Shown piece by piece: positions 17,571 to 26,700 of a DNA stretch of 64,000 nucleotides; position 1 is the stretch's first letter; each line of letters opens with the position of its first letter. The notes beneath the pieces were generated by a model, which was given only the letters and a program-made list of their open reading frames with translations, did no database searches and had not been told where the DNA came from. The DNA lies in the NCBI RefSeq assembly GCF_013403915.1, contig NZ_JABFDI010000007.1, positions 62,001 through 126,000 of the forward strand, read 5' to 3'. This DNA is from Winogradskyella pacifica. GTDB lineage: Bacteria; Bacteroidota; Bacteroidia; Flavobacteriales; Flavobacteriaceae. The position numbers and the translations under genes are program-made.

Positions 17571-19469
17571 ATGAGCACATTCAAAGAATTAGGTCTTAAT
17601 GAAGACCTTCTTAAAGCTATTACGGACTTAGGTTTTGAAAAACCAAGTGAAGTACAATCAAAAGCAATCCCACTTTTATTAGAAGAAGACAAAGACTTAG
17701 TTGCTTTGGCACAAACTGGTACAGGGAAAACTGCAGCATTCGGATTTCCGATGTTGCAAAAAATAGATATTGATAGCAGAACCACTCAAGGACTTATCTT
17801 ATCTCCAACTCGTGAACTTTGTTTACAAATTACTAACGAACTTAAACTTTACGGTAAATACTGTAAGGGCTTAAATGTAGTAGCCATTTATGGTGGATCA
17901 AGCATTTCAGACCAAGCAAGAGAAGTAAAACGTGGTGCACAAATTATTGTTGCAACTCCTGGACGTATGAAAGATATGATTAGCCGTAGAATGGTAGACA
18001 TTTCTAAAATACAGTACAGCGTTTTAGATGAAGCTGATGAGATGTTAAACATGGGTTTCAAAGAAGATATTACTGATATTCTTTCGCATACACCAGAAGA
18101 TAAAAATACATGGTTATTCTCTGCAACAATGCCAAAAGAAGTGGCTACGATTGCAAAGAAATTCATGGACAATCCAACAGAAATTACTGTTGGTAATAAA
18201 AATGAAAGTACAAGTAACGTAACGCACGAATACTATTTAGTAAATGCAAGAGACCGTTACCAAGCTTTAAAACGTTTGGCAGATGCTAATCCAGATATAT
18301 TTTCTGTGATTTTCTGTAGAACAAAGCGTGATACTCAAAAAGTAGCCGAAAACTTAATTGAAGATGGTTATTCTGCGGGAGCATTACATGGAGATTTAAG
18401 TCAGAACCAACGAGATTTGGTGATGAAATCTTTCCGTAATAACCAAATACAAATGTTAGTTGCTACAGATGTTGCAGCTCGTGGTATCGATGTGGATGAT
18501 ATTACACACGTTATTAACTACCAATTACCAGATGAACCTGAAATTTACACACACAGATCTGGTAGAACAGGACGTGCTGGTAAAACTGGTATCTCAATGG
18601 TTATTGTTTCTAAAAGTGAAGTTAGAAAGATAAAGAGCATAGAGCGTATCATTAAGAAGCAGTTTGAGAAGAAAGAAATTCCTTCTGGAGGTGATATCGT
18701 TGAAGTGCAGTTAATGTCTTTAGCTAATAAAATACACACTACTGAAACGAATCATGAAATTGATAAGCATTTAGAAAGCATCAACGAATTATTCGCAGAT
18801 ACAGATAAAGAGGAGTTAATCAAAAAATTCTTCTCTGTAGAATTTAACCGTTTCTTCAATTATTATCAAAAATCGAAAGGTTTAGGTGTGGTAGAATCTC
18901 GTGGAAGCGATAGAGATGATGGTGGACGCGATTACAGTAAGCAATCTAACGATTCTCGTTATTTCATTAACGTAGGAAGTAAAGATGGTTTTGATTGGAT
19001 GAAATTGAAAGATTTCTTAAAAGAACAATTAGAATTAGGACGTGATGATGTCTTTAAAGTAGATGTTAAAGAAAGTTTTTCATTCTTTAATACAGAAAAA
19101 GGATTACAAGAAAAAGTACTTGCTTTTTTCACAGATTTCAAACACGACGGACGTTTTGTTAACGTAGAAGTGAGTGAAGATAAAGGTGGAAGAAGTCGCG
19201 GTGGCGGAGGAAGAAGTCGCGGTGGAAACGAAAGACGCTCTGGTGGCGGTGGTGGAAGTCGCAGACGCGATGATAAACCAAGAGGCGAAAGACGCTCTGG
19301 CGGTAGACGCTCTGACGATAGTGGATCTGGAAACCGAGGTGACAGACGAACTAGTGATAGAAGTGACAGAGGAGATAGAAAGTTCAACGACTCTAGAGGA
19401 GATAGACGTTCTTCTGAATCTAGTACCTCTGGATCAGAAAGACCAAGACGTTCTAGACGACGCGATTAA
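17571..19469 (+). CDS. DEAD-box RNA helicase (DeaD/CsdA-like) with RGG-rich tail
   Basis: A 632-residue ATP-dependent RNA helicase for ribosome assembly or RNA decay, especially in the cold. Helicase core (~1-370): Q motif FEKPSEVQSKAIP, AQTGTGKTAAF, PTRELCLQ, TPGRMKD, VLDEADEML, SAT, IFCRTKRDTQ, ATDVAARGID and HRSGRTGRAGK. A DbpA-type RNA-binding domain (~460-540, FINVGSKDGFDWMKLKDFL) follows. The tail (~541-632) is rich in RGG, SGG and DRR units and is likely disordered and RNA-binding. A good promoter and a ~130-base structured leader precede it, and a terminator follows. Confidence 0.95.
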   Translation: MSTFKELGLNEDLLKAITDLGFEKPSEVQSKAIPLLLEEDKDLVALAQTGTGKTAAFGFPMLQKIDIDSRTTQGLILSPTRELCLQITNELKLYGKYCKGLNVVAIYGGSSISDQAREVKRGAQIIVATPGRMKDMISRRMVDISKIQYSVLDEADEMLNMGFKEDITDILSHTPEDKNTWLFSATMPKEVATIAKKFMDNPTEITVGNKNESTSNVTHEYYLVNARDRYQALKRLADANPDIFSVIFCRTKRDTQKVAENLIEDGYSAGALHGDLSQNQRDLVMKSFRNNQIQMLVATDVAARGIDVDDITHVINYQLPDEPEIYTHRSGRTGRAGKTGISMVIVSKSEVRKIKSIERIIKKQFEKKEIPSGGDIVEVQLMSLANKIHTTETNHEIDKHLESINELFADTDKEELIKKFFSVEFNRFFNYYQKSKGLGVVESRGSDRDDGGRDYSKQSNDSRYFINVGSKDGFDWMKLKDFLKEQLELGRDDVFKVDVKESFSFFNTEKGLQEKVLAFFTDFKHDGRFVNVEVSEDKGGRSRGGGGRSRGGNERRSGGGGGSRRRDDKPRGERRSGGRRSDDSGSGNRGDRRTSDRSDRGDRKFNDSRGDRRSSESSTSGSERPRRSRRRD

Positions 19470-19510
19470 GCTTTTGAAACTATAGAAAATTTCAAAAAAT
19501 ATAAATAGTA

Positions 19511-19556
19511 AAATCCAAAACATGAAAAACAATTTTCAGGTTTTGGATTTTTTTTT
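19511..19556 (+). terminator. Terminator after the DEAD-box helicase gene
   Basis: AAATCCAAAAC (19511-19521) plus TGAAAA pair with TTTTCA plus GTTTTGGATTT (19540-19550), followed by a T-run. It lies ~40 bases after the stop codon. Confidence 0.85.
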
Positions 19557-19662
19557 GAAGACCAAAAAAGAATGCCTAATGCTTAAAAAAGTTAATTTTA
19601 AGTCAAATCTACCCCCGCAAACTGTTAAATCCGTTTTCTTTATTACCTTTACCTCGTAACAC

Positions 19663-20466
19663 ATGTGCATGCGATATCTACTTATTTTAATTTTTTGCGT
19701 AAGTACGGTCAGTGGTTTTAGCCAAGACAGTACAGCAACCCAAACACCTACTAAAGTTAAAGGAACAATAGTTAGTGCTTCGACGAGCTTAGCTTTAACT
19801 GAAGCCAATATTGTAAACATTAATCAAGTTATAGGAACGGCAACAGACGATGATGGTGTGTTTGAAATAAAAGCTAAAGTTAACGATACGCTACATTTAT
19901 CTTATTTAGGTTATAAATCTATTAAAGTTAGAGTAACTAATGACTGGTTAAAATTTGGGAATACCAAAATAGAAATGACCGAACTTGCTTTAGCATTAGA
20001 AGAAGTAACAGTAAAACAACTAGAGCTCACAGGATATTTAAAAGTTGATATGAATCAGGTTCCTGTGACGTCTAATAACCGTTACCGTATTTCTGGTTTA
20101 CCTGGCCAAGGTTATGAAGCTGGCAAACCAAACATTGCCACTAAAGTACTTGGTGCCATATTTAATCCTGCAGATTTCTTGTATAATATGTTTGGCCGAA
20201 AGCCTAACGAAATGCACAGATTAAAGAAAATGAAAGAAGATGACGAGATTAGAAATCAGTTATCTAAGCGTTTTGATAGGGAAATGTTATTAGTGCTTTT
20301 ACAAGTCACAAAATTCGATTTAGACGAAATAGTTAACCAATGTAACTACTCTAAAGATTTCATTAACACCGCAAATGACCTTCAAATATTGGATGCTATC
20401 AGCGAATGTTACGAAGAATATAAAGTGATTAAAAGAAGTAAAGAGCGAAAAAATAAAAAAAATTAA
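19663..20466 (+). CDS. Carboxypeptidase-like regulatory domain protein, exported
   Basis: A 267-residue protein with a signal peptide (MRYLLILIFCVSTVSGFSQ; ATG 19669 is an equally good start). Residues ~30-105 form a CarboxypepD_reg-like beta-sandwich: VKGTIVSASTSLALTEANI, GTATDDDGVFEIKAKVNDTLHLSYLGYKS. This domain also begins many TonB receptors, but here no plug or barrel follows. The second half is charged and helical (MHRLKKMKEDDEIRNQL). The localisation is probably periplasm or outer membrane and the role is unknown. Single gene. Confidence 0.85.
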   Translation: MCMRYLLILIFCVSTVSGFSQDSTATQTPTKVKGTIVSASTSLALTEANIVNINQVIGTATDDDGVFEIKAKVNDTLHLSYLGYKSIKVRVTNDWLKFGNTKIEMTELALALEEVTVKQLELTGYLKVDMNQVPVTSNNRYRISGLPGQGYEAGKPNIATKVLGAIFNPADFLYNMFGRKPNEMHRLKKMKEDDEIRNQLSKRFDREMLLVLLQVTKFDLDEIVNQCNYSKDFINTANDLQILDAISECYEEYKVIKRSKERKNKKN

Positions 20467-20476
20467 AACTTAACTT

Positions 20477-20839
20477 CTAAGCATCTGAGTGTAAAGCCAC
20501 TCTATTACCTTCCGTATCTATAAACATTCCCATAAAACCATTTTCATCAGAAATTTTGGTTTTTTCCAGGCCTATTTTTCCACCTGCTGCTTCCACTCTA
20601 TCGAGTTCTATTTGCACATCTTTAGATATAAAATAAATCAATGTACCTTCCTTACTCGGTATATAAGAATTTTGCTTAATCAGTGTTCCGGTTGCTCCAT
20701 ACCCTCCATTATTATCAGGAAACCAACCCATTTTTAAACCGTTAAATTCTACATCTTTTATTTCAACTTTAAAAACCGTTTCATAAAACGCTTTAGCACG
20801 ATTCATATCGTTTACGGGAATCTCAAACCAACCTACCAT
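20477..20839 (-). CDS. VOC-family (glyoxalase/bleomycin-resistance fold) protein
   Basis: A 120-residue vicinal-oxygen-chelate protein with one domain of two beta-alpha-beta-beta-beta modules: VGWFEIPVNDMNRAKAFYETVF at the start and GFMGMFIDTEGNRVALHS at the end. This matches the flavobacterial YdhR/glyoxalase-like subgroup. Metal ligands cannot be set with confidence, so enzyme or binding role is open. It lies 34 bp downstream of the SpoU methyltransferase gene on the same strand, perhaps one transcript. Confidence 0.88.
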   Translation of the reverse strand: MVGWFEIPVNDMNRAKAFYETVFKVEIKDVEFNGLKMGWFPDNNGGYGATGTLIKQNSYIPSKEGTLIYFISKDVQIELDRVEAAGGKIGLEKTKISDENGFMGMFIDTEGNRVALHSDA

Positions 20840-20873
20840 AATATGTGTTTTTAGTTCCTTAAAATTACAACAT

Positions 20874-21530
20874 TTATCCTTTTAAGTTATAACGCTCCAC
20901 AATCGCATCATAATCTTTTAAAGTTTTATTAATCCAATCAAACCGTTTTTCAATAATCTCTTCTTCAGTTAATTGCCATTCTATTGATGATTTTCGTAAT
21001 TGTGCTGTGACATGTTGAAGGATAATGGCAGCAGAAACTGAAATATTTAAACTTTCAGTAAAACCAACCATTGGTATTTTTAAAAAGCAATCTGCATTAT
21101 CAATAACCTGTTGTGATAAGCCTTCAGTTTCTCTACCAAAGAAAAAACATGATTTCTTAGTGATATCAAAATCTATTAACTCACAATCCTCAACATGAGG
21201 GGTTGTAGCGACTATTTGATAATCTTTAGCTTTTAAATCGGTAATACAATCTGTAATAGAACTATAGCGATTCAAATCCACCCACTTCTGGGCTCCCATA
21301 GCAATTTCTCTATCAATACTTTTAGAATTCACCTCTTCTACAATATTCAATTCTTGTATCCCAAATACATCACAAGAACGCATCACTGCACTCGTATTAT
21401 GTAACTGATAAACATCTTCAGTGGCCACCGTAAAATGTTTAGTACGTTTTGGTAAAACACTATTAAACCGCTCAATACGGCTTTCAGTGAGGAATGTTTC
21501 TAAGTATTCTAGAAGTTTCAGGTCTTGCAT
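20874..21530 (-). CDS. TrmH/SpoU-family RNA 2'-O-ribose methyltransferase
   Basis: A 218-residue SPOUT-fold enzyme that methylates a ribose 2'-OH with SAM. Motif 1 is in TSAVMRSCDVFGIQELNIVE, motif 2 is FFGRETEGLS, and motif 3 is IPMVGFTESLNISVSAAI. The N-terminal pattern KRTKHFTVATEDVYQLHN and the length match TrmH, which acts on G18 of tRNA, so that is the favoured substrate. An rRNA target cannot be excluded. Divergent from the sirtuin gene. Confidence 0.9.
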   Translation of the reverse strand: MQDLKLLEYLETFLTESRIERFNSVLPKRTKHFTVATEDVYQLHNTSAVMRSCDVFGIQELNIVEEVNSKSIDREIAMGAQKWVDLNRYSSITDCITDLKAKDYQIVATTPHVEDCELIDFDITKKSCFFFGRETEGLSQQVIDNADCFLKIPMVGFTESLNISVSAAIILQHVTAQLRKSSIEWQLTEEEIIEKRFDWINKTLKDYDAIVERYNLKG

Positions 21531-21623
21531 AGCCCAAAAATAGTAATTTTATAATATGAAACGCGTATGTTAAAAGCGCAAAAATTGAAGTAAAACATTA
21601 AAATCAACCTTAAATTTAACCTC

Positions 21624-22313
21624 ATGAAACATATAGTTGTACTAACAGGAGCTGGCATGAGTGCCGAAAGTGGCATAAAAACATTTAGAGATGCAGATGG
21701 ACTTTGGGAAGGACACGATGTTATGGAAGTCGCTACACCAGAAGGTTTTAAACGCAATCCTGAATTAGTCTTAAATTTCTATAACGCACGGAGAAAACAA
21801 TTAAACGAAGTTGAACCTAACCAAGCACATAAAGATCTCGCACGCTTAGAAAACAATTATAAAGTCAGTATTATTACCCAAAACGTAGATGACTTACATG
21901 AGCGTGCAGGTAGTAGTAACGTTATTCATTTACATGGTGAACTGCGTAAAATACGAAGCACTAAAAATGAAAATGACATTAAAGTATGGACCGAAGACAT
22001 TCATTTAGGCGATACATGTGAAAAAGGACATCAACTCCGACCGCATATTGTATGGTTTGGCGAAGCTGTTCCTATGATTGACAAAGCCGTAGAAATTTGC
22101 CAGCAAGCCGATATTTTAGTGATTATTGGGACGAGTATGCAAGTATATCCTGCTGCAGGATTACTAGATTTCGCACCTACCCAAACACCAATTTATTATA
22201 TTGATCCAAAACCTGCTATGGATAAAAATGGTAAAGTCCATATTATTGCTGAATCCGCAACAGAAGGTGTTAAAACCTTATTACACCTTTTAGAAAATGC
22301 CACACAAAACTAA
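21624..22313 (+). CDS. cobB: NAD-dependent protein deacylase, sirtuin (CobB type)
   Basis: A 229-residue sirtuin that removes acyl groups from lysine using NAD. NAD-binding motifs are VLTGAGMSAESGIKTFRD and TQNVDDLHERAGS; the catalytic His is in VIHLHGEL. Y53 and R56 in FYNARRKQL equal the Tyr/Arg pair of E. coli CobB and human SIRT5 that reads succinyl or malonyl groups, so desuccinylase activity is likely. The zinc module normally has four Cys, but only one is present here (DTCEKGH), so the structural zinc site is missing. It is followed by the SDR gene 32 bp downstream. Confidence 0.93.
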   Translation: MKHIVVLTGAGMSAESGIKTFRDADGLWEGHDVMEVATPEGFKRNPELVLNFYNARRKQLNEVEPNQAHKDLARLENNYKVSIITQNVDDLHERAGSSNVIHLHGELRKIRSTKNENDIKVWTEDIHLGDTCEKGHQLRPHIVWFGEAVPMIDKAVEICQQADILVIIGTSMQVYPAAGLLDFAPTQTPIYYIDPKPAMDKNGKVHIIAESATEGVKTLLHLLENATQN

Positions 22314-22345
22314 TGATCAAACCCTAAAATTAATTAAATACGCAT

Positions 22346-23080
22346 ATGAAATTAGAAAATAAAGTAATTATAGTAACAGGTTCTTCAAGAGGAATTGGAA
22401 AAGAAATCGCCATTCAATTAGCTAAAAATGGTGCTAAAGTTGTAGTCAATCATTCTAATAGCACGACTGAAGCGGAAGACACCGTATTAAAAATCACTAA
22501 TGATGGCGGAACTGCATTCGCCGTAAAAGCAGATGTGAGCAATAGAGATGATGTTACACAATTATTTGACAAAACCATTGCGGAATACGGCAGAGTCGAT
22601 GTTTTAATAAATAATGCAGGTGTTATGATTTCAAAAGAAATAAAAGATAATACTCAAGATGATTTTTCTAAACAATTTGATATTAACGTTAAAGGTATTT
22701 TTAACACCTTACAAGAAGCACATTCTAAACTTGCTGACAACGGCAACATCATTAACGTGTCATCGAGTACTGTGAAATTAATGTTTCCTACTTACGCATT
22801 ATATTCAGCATCAAAAGCAGCTGTTGAACAAATGACACGTGTGTTTTCTAAAGAGATTGGGCGTGGTATTTCTGTAAATGCCCTTGCACCAGGAGCTACA
22901 GAAACCGAATTATTTATGAATGGTAAATCTCAAGAATTTATCGATAAGCTGAGTAGCATGAATGCCTTTAACAGATTAGCAAAACCAATAGACATCGCAA
23001 GAGTGGCTGTATTTTTAGCAAGTGATGACTCTAAATGGATTTCTGGTCAGGTTATTGGTGCCAACGGAGCTTTAGTATAA
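22346..23080 (+). CDS. Short-chain dehydrogenase/reductase
   Basis: A 244-residue classical SDR. The Rossmann glycine motif is VTGSSRGIGKEIA, the NNAGVM motif is at ~90, catalytic Ser in INVSSST (~140), and YALYSASK gives the Tyr-x3-Lys pair (~153/157). The C-terminal LAPGATETE and the end WISGQVIGANGAL are typical of the FabG-like branch acting on 3-oxoacyl or related substrates. The neighbouring residues after the glycine motif (VVNHSNSTTEAE) suggest NADP preference. The true substrate is not evident. It is probably in one transcript with the sirtuin. Confidence 0.9.
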   Translation: MKLENKVIIVTGSSRGIGKEIAIQLAKNGAKVVVNHSNSTTEAEDTVLKITNDGGTAFAVKADVSNRDDVTQLFDKTIAEYGRVDVLINNAGVMISKEIKDNTQDDFSKQFDINVKGIFNTLQEAHSKLADNGNIINVSSSTVKLMFPTYALYSASKAAVEQMTRVFSKEIGRGISVNALAPGATETELFMNGKSQEFIDKLSSMNAFNRLAKPIDIARVAVFLASDDSKWISGQVIGANGALV

Positions 23081-23134
23081 AATACCCGTTGAATTAGAAT
23101 CTAAAAATAACAACTGAATTCATACACAATAAAC

Positions 23135-23169
23135 AAAGCCATGATAGTATTATAATTCATGGCTTTTAC
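23135..23169 (+). terminator. Terminator after the SDR gene
   Basis: AAAGCCATGA (23135-23144) is the exact reverse complement of 23157-23166, with a 12-base loop and T residues after it. Confidence 0.75.
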
Positions 23170-23317
23170 TATAAACGTAAATTTCAGAAATCACTAAAAG
23201 ACAATTCTTTGTATTACACTTCAATTCTGAATGCTTAGTTATTAAGATTACAGTTCTCCTTTGTTATCTCTTTAACTCCATTATCCTTTTTGCAATACTA
23301 GTGCATCAATAAATTCA

Positions 23318-23325
23318 TATATTTG
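23318..23325 (+). promoter_or_regulatory. -7 promoter box for the metal-efflux operon
   Basis: TATATTTG fits TAnnTTTG and lies 6 bases before the ATG of the first gene. The only upstream TTTG (23289-23292) is 25 bases away, longer than usual, as might be expected of a regulated promoter. Confidence 0.45.
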
Positions 23326-23330
23326 TCGCA

Positions 23331-23645
23331 ATGAAAAATTTAGCATTTATATTGTCATTTTATATTTTCGCGCTTAATCTAGCTCCATGTGCTGATTTTG
23401 TGTTGCCTGATAATGATGTTACAACCGAAATTTCTCAAGTCATTCAAGACGATCACCAGCACCAAGACGCGTCTGATTCATGTTCGCCATTTTGTATTTG
23501 CCAATGTTGTCATATCAATGCTACACATTTCAAATTAGTCAGCATAAAGATTGACAATTCTTATATTTCAACGCAAGACTTTTTCTATTTAAATGGAACG
23601 GAAAAAGACTTCTCTACTTCAATTTTACAACCACCAAGGGCATAA
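23331..23645 (+). CDS. Small secreted Cys/His-rich protein, first gene of metal-efflux operon (DUF6660-like)
   Basis: A 104-residue protein with a signal peptide (~1-18) and a central HHQ / CSPFCICQCCH cluster: five Cys and several His in ~20 residues, a plausible metal-binding site in the periplasm. I recall such proteins at the head of flavobacterial CzcA operons (DUF6660), but their function is not established. It ends in LQPPRA, which resembles the tails of related small proteins. The gap of 124 bp to the CzcA gene holds dyad symmetry. Confidence 0.75.
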   Translation: MKNLAFILSFYIFALNLAPCADFVLPDNDVTTEISQVIQDDHQHQDASDSCSPFCICQCCHINATHFKLVSIKIDNSYISTQDFFYLNGTEKDFSTSILQPPRA

Positions 23646-23657
23646 TTCAGTTTTTTA

Positions 23658-23675
23658 TAGGATAACTATATCCTA
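23658..23675. promoter_or_regulatory. Inverted repeat upstream of czcA fusion gene, candidate operator
   Basis: TAGGATA-ACTA-TATCCTA is a perfect 7-4-7 dyad. It is nested inside a second dyad, TAATTCAGTT (23643-23652) and AACTGAATTA (23748-23757). A Fur-family repressor is encoded in this operon and could bind here. An RNA role is also possible. Confidence 0.45.
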
Positions 23676-23769
23676 ACAGGGACCGCTAAGGTTCTTCTCA
23701 TTTTGAATAATTCTAAGTGTTTACATCAGAATTATATCGAGACGTTTAACTGAATTAATACCATTTTTT

Positions 23770-26700
23770 ATGATTAATAAAATCATTGATTTTTCAATCA
23801 ATAACAAATTCATTATTGGCTTGTTTACACTCGTCATTATTGGTGCAGGTCTTTGGAGTATGACCCAAGTACCTATAGATGCTGTACCAGATATTACCAA
23901 TAACCAAGTTCAGGTTATTACCCAAGCCCCTAATTTAGGAACAGAAGAAATTGAACAATTTGTAACTTATCCTGTAGAGTTAGCCTTAAGCAACTTACCC
24001 GATGTTACCGAAATTCGTTCTGTTTCTAGATTTGGCTTATCTGTAGTTACTATTGTTTTTGACGATGCAGTAGGCACGTATTTACCACGTCAACTAGTCT
24101 CCGAAAAATTACCAGAAATTGCAGAACAAATCCCTGAAGGCTTTGGTACACCGACTATGGGTCCTATCTCAACAGGATTAGGCGAAATTTATCAATATAC
24201 ATTAGAAGTAGAAGACGCTTATAGGTCAAAATATGATCCTACAGAATTACGTACGATTCAAGATTGGATTGTTAAACGACAAATGGCTATGGTTCCAGGT
24301 GTTATTGAAGTTAATGCCTTTGGAGGAAAAATAAAGCAATATGAAGTTGCTGTAAAACCAGACAATTTAAGAGCTATTGGTATTACAATTTCTGATGTTT
24401 TTGAAGCACTAGAAAACAATAACCAAAATACAGGTGGAGCTTATATTGAAAAAAATCATCAAGCCAATTTTATTCGTGGAGAGGGTTTGGCTAGAACCGT
24501 TTCTGATATAGAAAACATCGTCGTTAAGACTGTTAATAACCTTCCTATTATAATTAAAGATATCGCTGAAGTACAGATTGGTAGTGCAGTGCGATACGGA
24601 GCATTAACAAAAGACGGAAAAGGAGAAGCTGTAGGAGGAATGATTTTGATGCTAAAAGGCGCCAGCTCCAATGAAGTTATAGAAAACGTTAAAGAACGTA
24701 TTGTTCAAATTCAAAAATCATTACCAGAAGGCGTTACCATAAAACCTTTTTTAGATAGAAGCGACCTTATTGCAAAAACAACAGGTACCGTAAAAGGTAA
24801 CTTATTAGAAGGTGGTTTAATTGTCATTTTTGTGTTGGTCTTATTATTAGGAAACTGGAGAGGCGGATTAATTGTGGCTTCAACCATTCCGTTATCCCTT
24901 TTGTTTGCATTTATATTGATGAATGCTTTTGGAGTATGGGCAAACTTAATGAGTTTAGGTGCCATTGATTTTGGAATCATCGTAGATGGTGCAGTAATCA
25001 TTGTTGAAAGCACCGTTTTTCTGATATACTCACAAATAAAGAAGAAAAAATTAACGCCAGAAGAACGTGATAGTATTGCATCAAGTTCATCAAAAAAGAT
25101 GATGAATGCCGCCTTTTTTGGTCAATTAATTATCTTAATCGTATTTATCCCAATCCTTGCTTTAGAAGGTGTTGAAGGAAAGATGTTTCAGCCAATGGCA
25201 TTAACATTTATTTTCGCAATGATTGGCGCCATGATTCTGTGTTTGACTTATGTACCTATGATATCGGCGTTGTTTTTAAGAGCACCAAAATCTGATAAAG
25301 TTTCTTATGGAGACCGTTTTGTTCACTGGATAGAACGTAAATACGAGCCGTTATTAACAAGAGCAATTCGTAACGGAAAAACAATTGTTGTTATTGCTGT
25401 TGGCTTATTTGCTGTAGCTGTTTTTATGTTTACCAGAATGGGTGGTGAATTTATTCCAGATTTAGATGAAGGTGATATTGCATTTCACGCTATTTTAAAA
25501 CCAGGAAGTTCACTAACCGAAACCATTGAGACCACCACAAAAATTGAGCAAATTGTTAAAGTTGAATTTCCAGAGGTTTTAAATATAGTCAGTAGAATTG
25601 GTGTTGCAGATGTACCAACAGATCCAATGCCCATGGACATTGCTGATGTTTTTGTTATTCTAAAACCAAGTAGCGAATGGACTTCAGCGTCATCAAAAGG
25701 AGAATTGGTAGATAAAATGAAAGCAGCCGTAAGTATCGTTCCTGGTGTAAATTTCGAGTTTACCCAACCTATCGAAATGCGATTTAATGAGTTACTTACT
25801 GGTGTCCGTGAAGATGTCGCTATCAAATTATTTGGAGATGATTTAGACATACTCGCAGCAAAAGCAGATGACATAGGAAAACTAATTGCTAATGTAGAAG
25901 GTGTTGGTGATATGAAAGTGGAAGCCACTACAGGACAACCTCAAATTTCAATTCATTATAAGAGAAATAAACTAGCGCAATACGGCTTAAATGTAAAAAC
26001 ATTAAATACGATTGTTGAAGCGTCTTTTGCAGGAGGACAAGCTGGTGTTATTTTTGAAGGGGAACGACGTTTTGATTTAGTGGTAAGACTAGACAAATCA
26101 AATCGTACTGATATTTCAGATCTTCAGAATTTGTTTATAAATCTTCCTTCTGGAACACAAATACCATTAAGCGAGGTTGCTGACGTTAGTTTTCAACCAG
26201 GACCGATGCAAATTAGTAGAGACAATACAAATAGAAGAACCTATGTTGGTATCAACATTAGAGATCGTGATGTAAAATCTGTGGTGTTAGATATTCAAGA
26301 TATCTTAGACGAAAAATTAGAGTTACCAGCAGGGTATTACATTCGTTATGGTGGTGCATTTGAAAATTTAGAACGGGCCAGTAATAAATTAAAAACAGTT
26401 GTGCCTTTAGCATTGCTGCTCATTTTTATATTGATATTCTTTGCATTAAAATCCTTACCACAAACCTTAATGATTTACATCGCTATTCCAATGGCAACCA
26501 TTGGTGGTGTTTTTGCTTTATGGTTACGAGATATGCCTTTTAGCATTTCAGCAGGTGTAGGTTTTATTGTACTATTTGGTGTAGCTGTGCTTAATGGACT
26601 GGTTATGATTAGTGGCTTAAACGAATTAAAAGAAGAAGGCGTCACCAATCTTAAAGACCGAATTATAGAAGGTACAAAACGACGTATTAGACCTATTATG

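Noticed and set aside
18959-19485. Two further ORFs (142 residues on minus, 103 on plus) over the helicase tail
   Set aside because: They are other-frame readings of the RGG codon repeats with low-complexity products (Pro/Leu-rich or Val/Glu-rich) and no start context.
19536-19820. 94-residue minus ORF across the start of the CarboxypepD-like gene
   Set aside because: It overlaps the terminator and the signal-peptide codons of a gene on the other strand and resembles no family.
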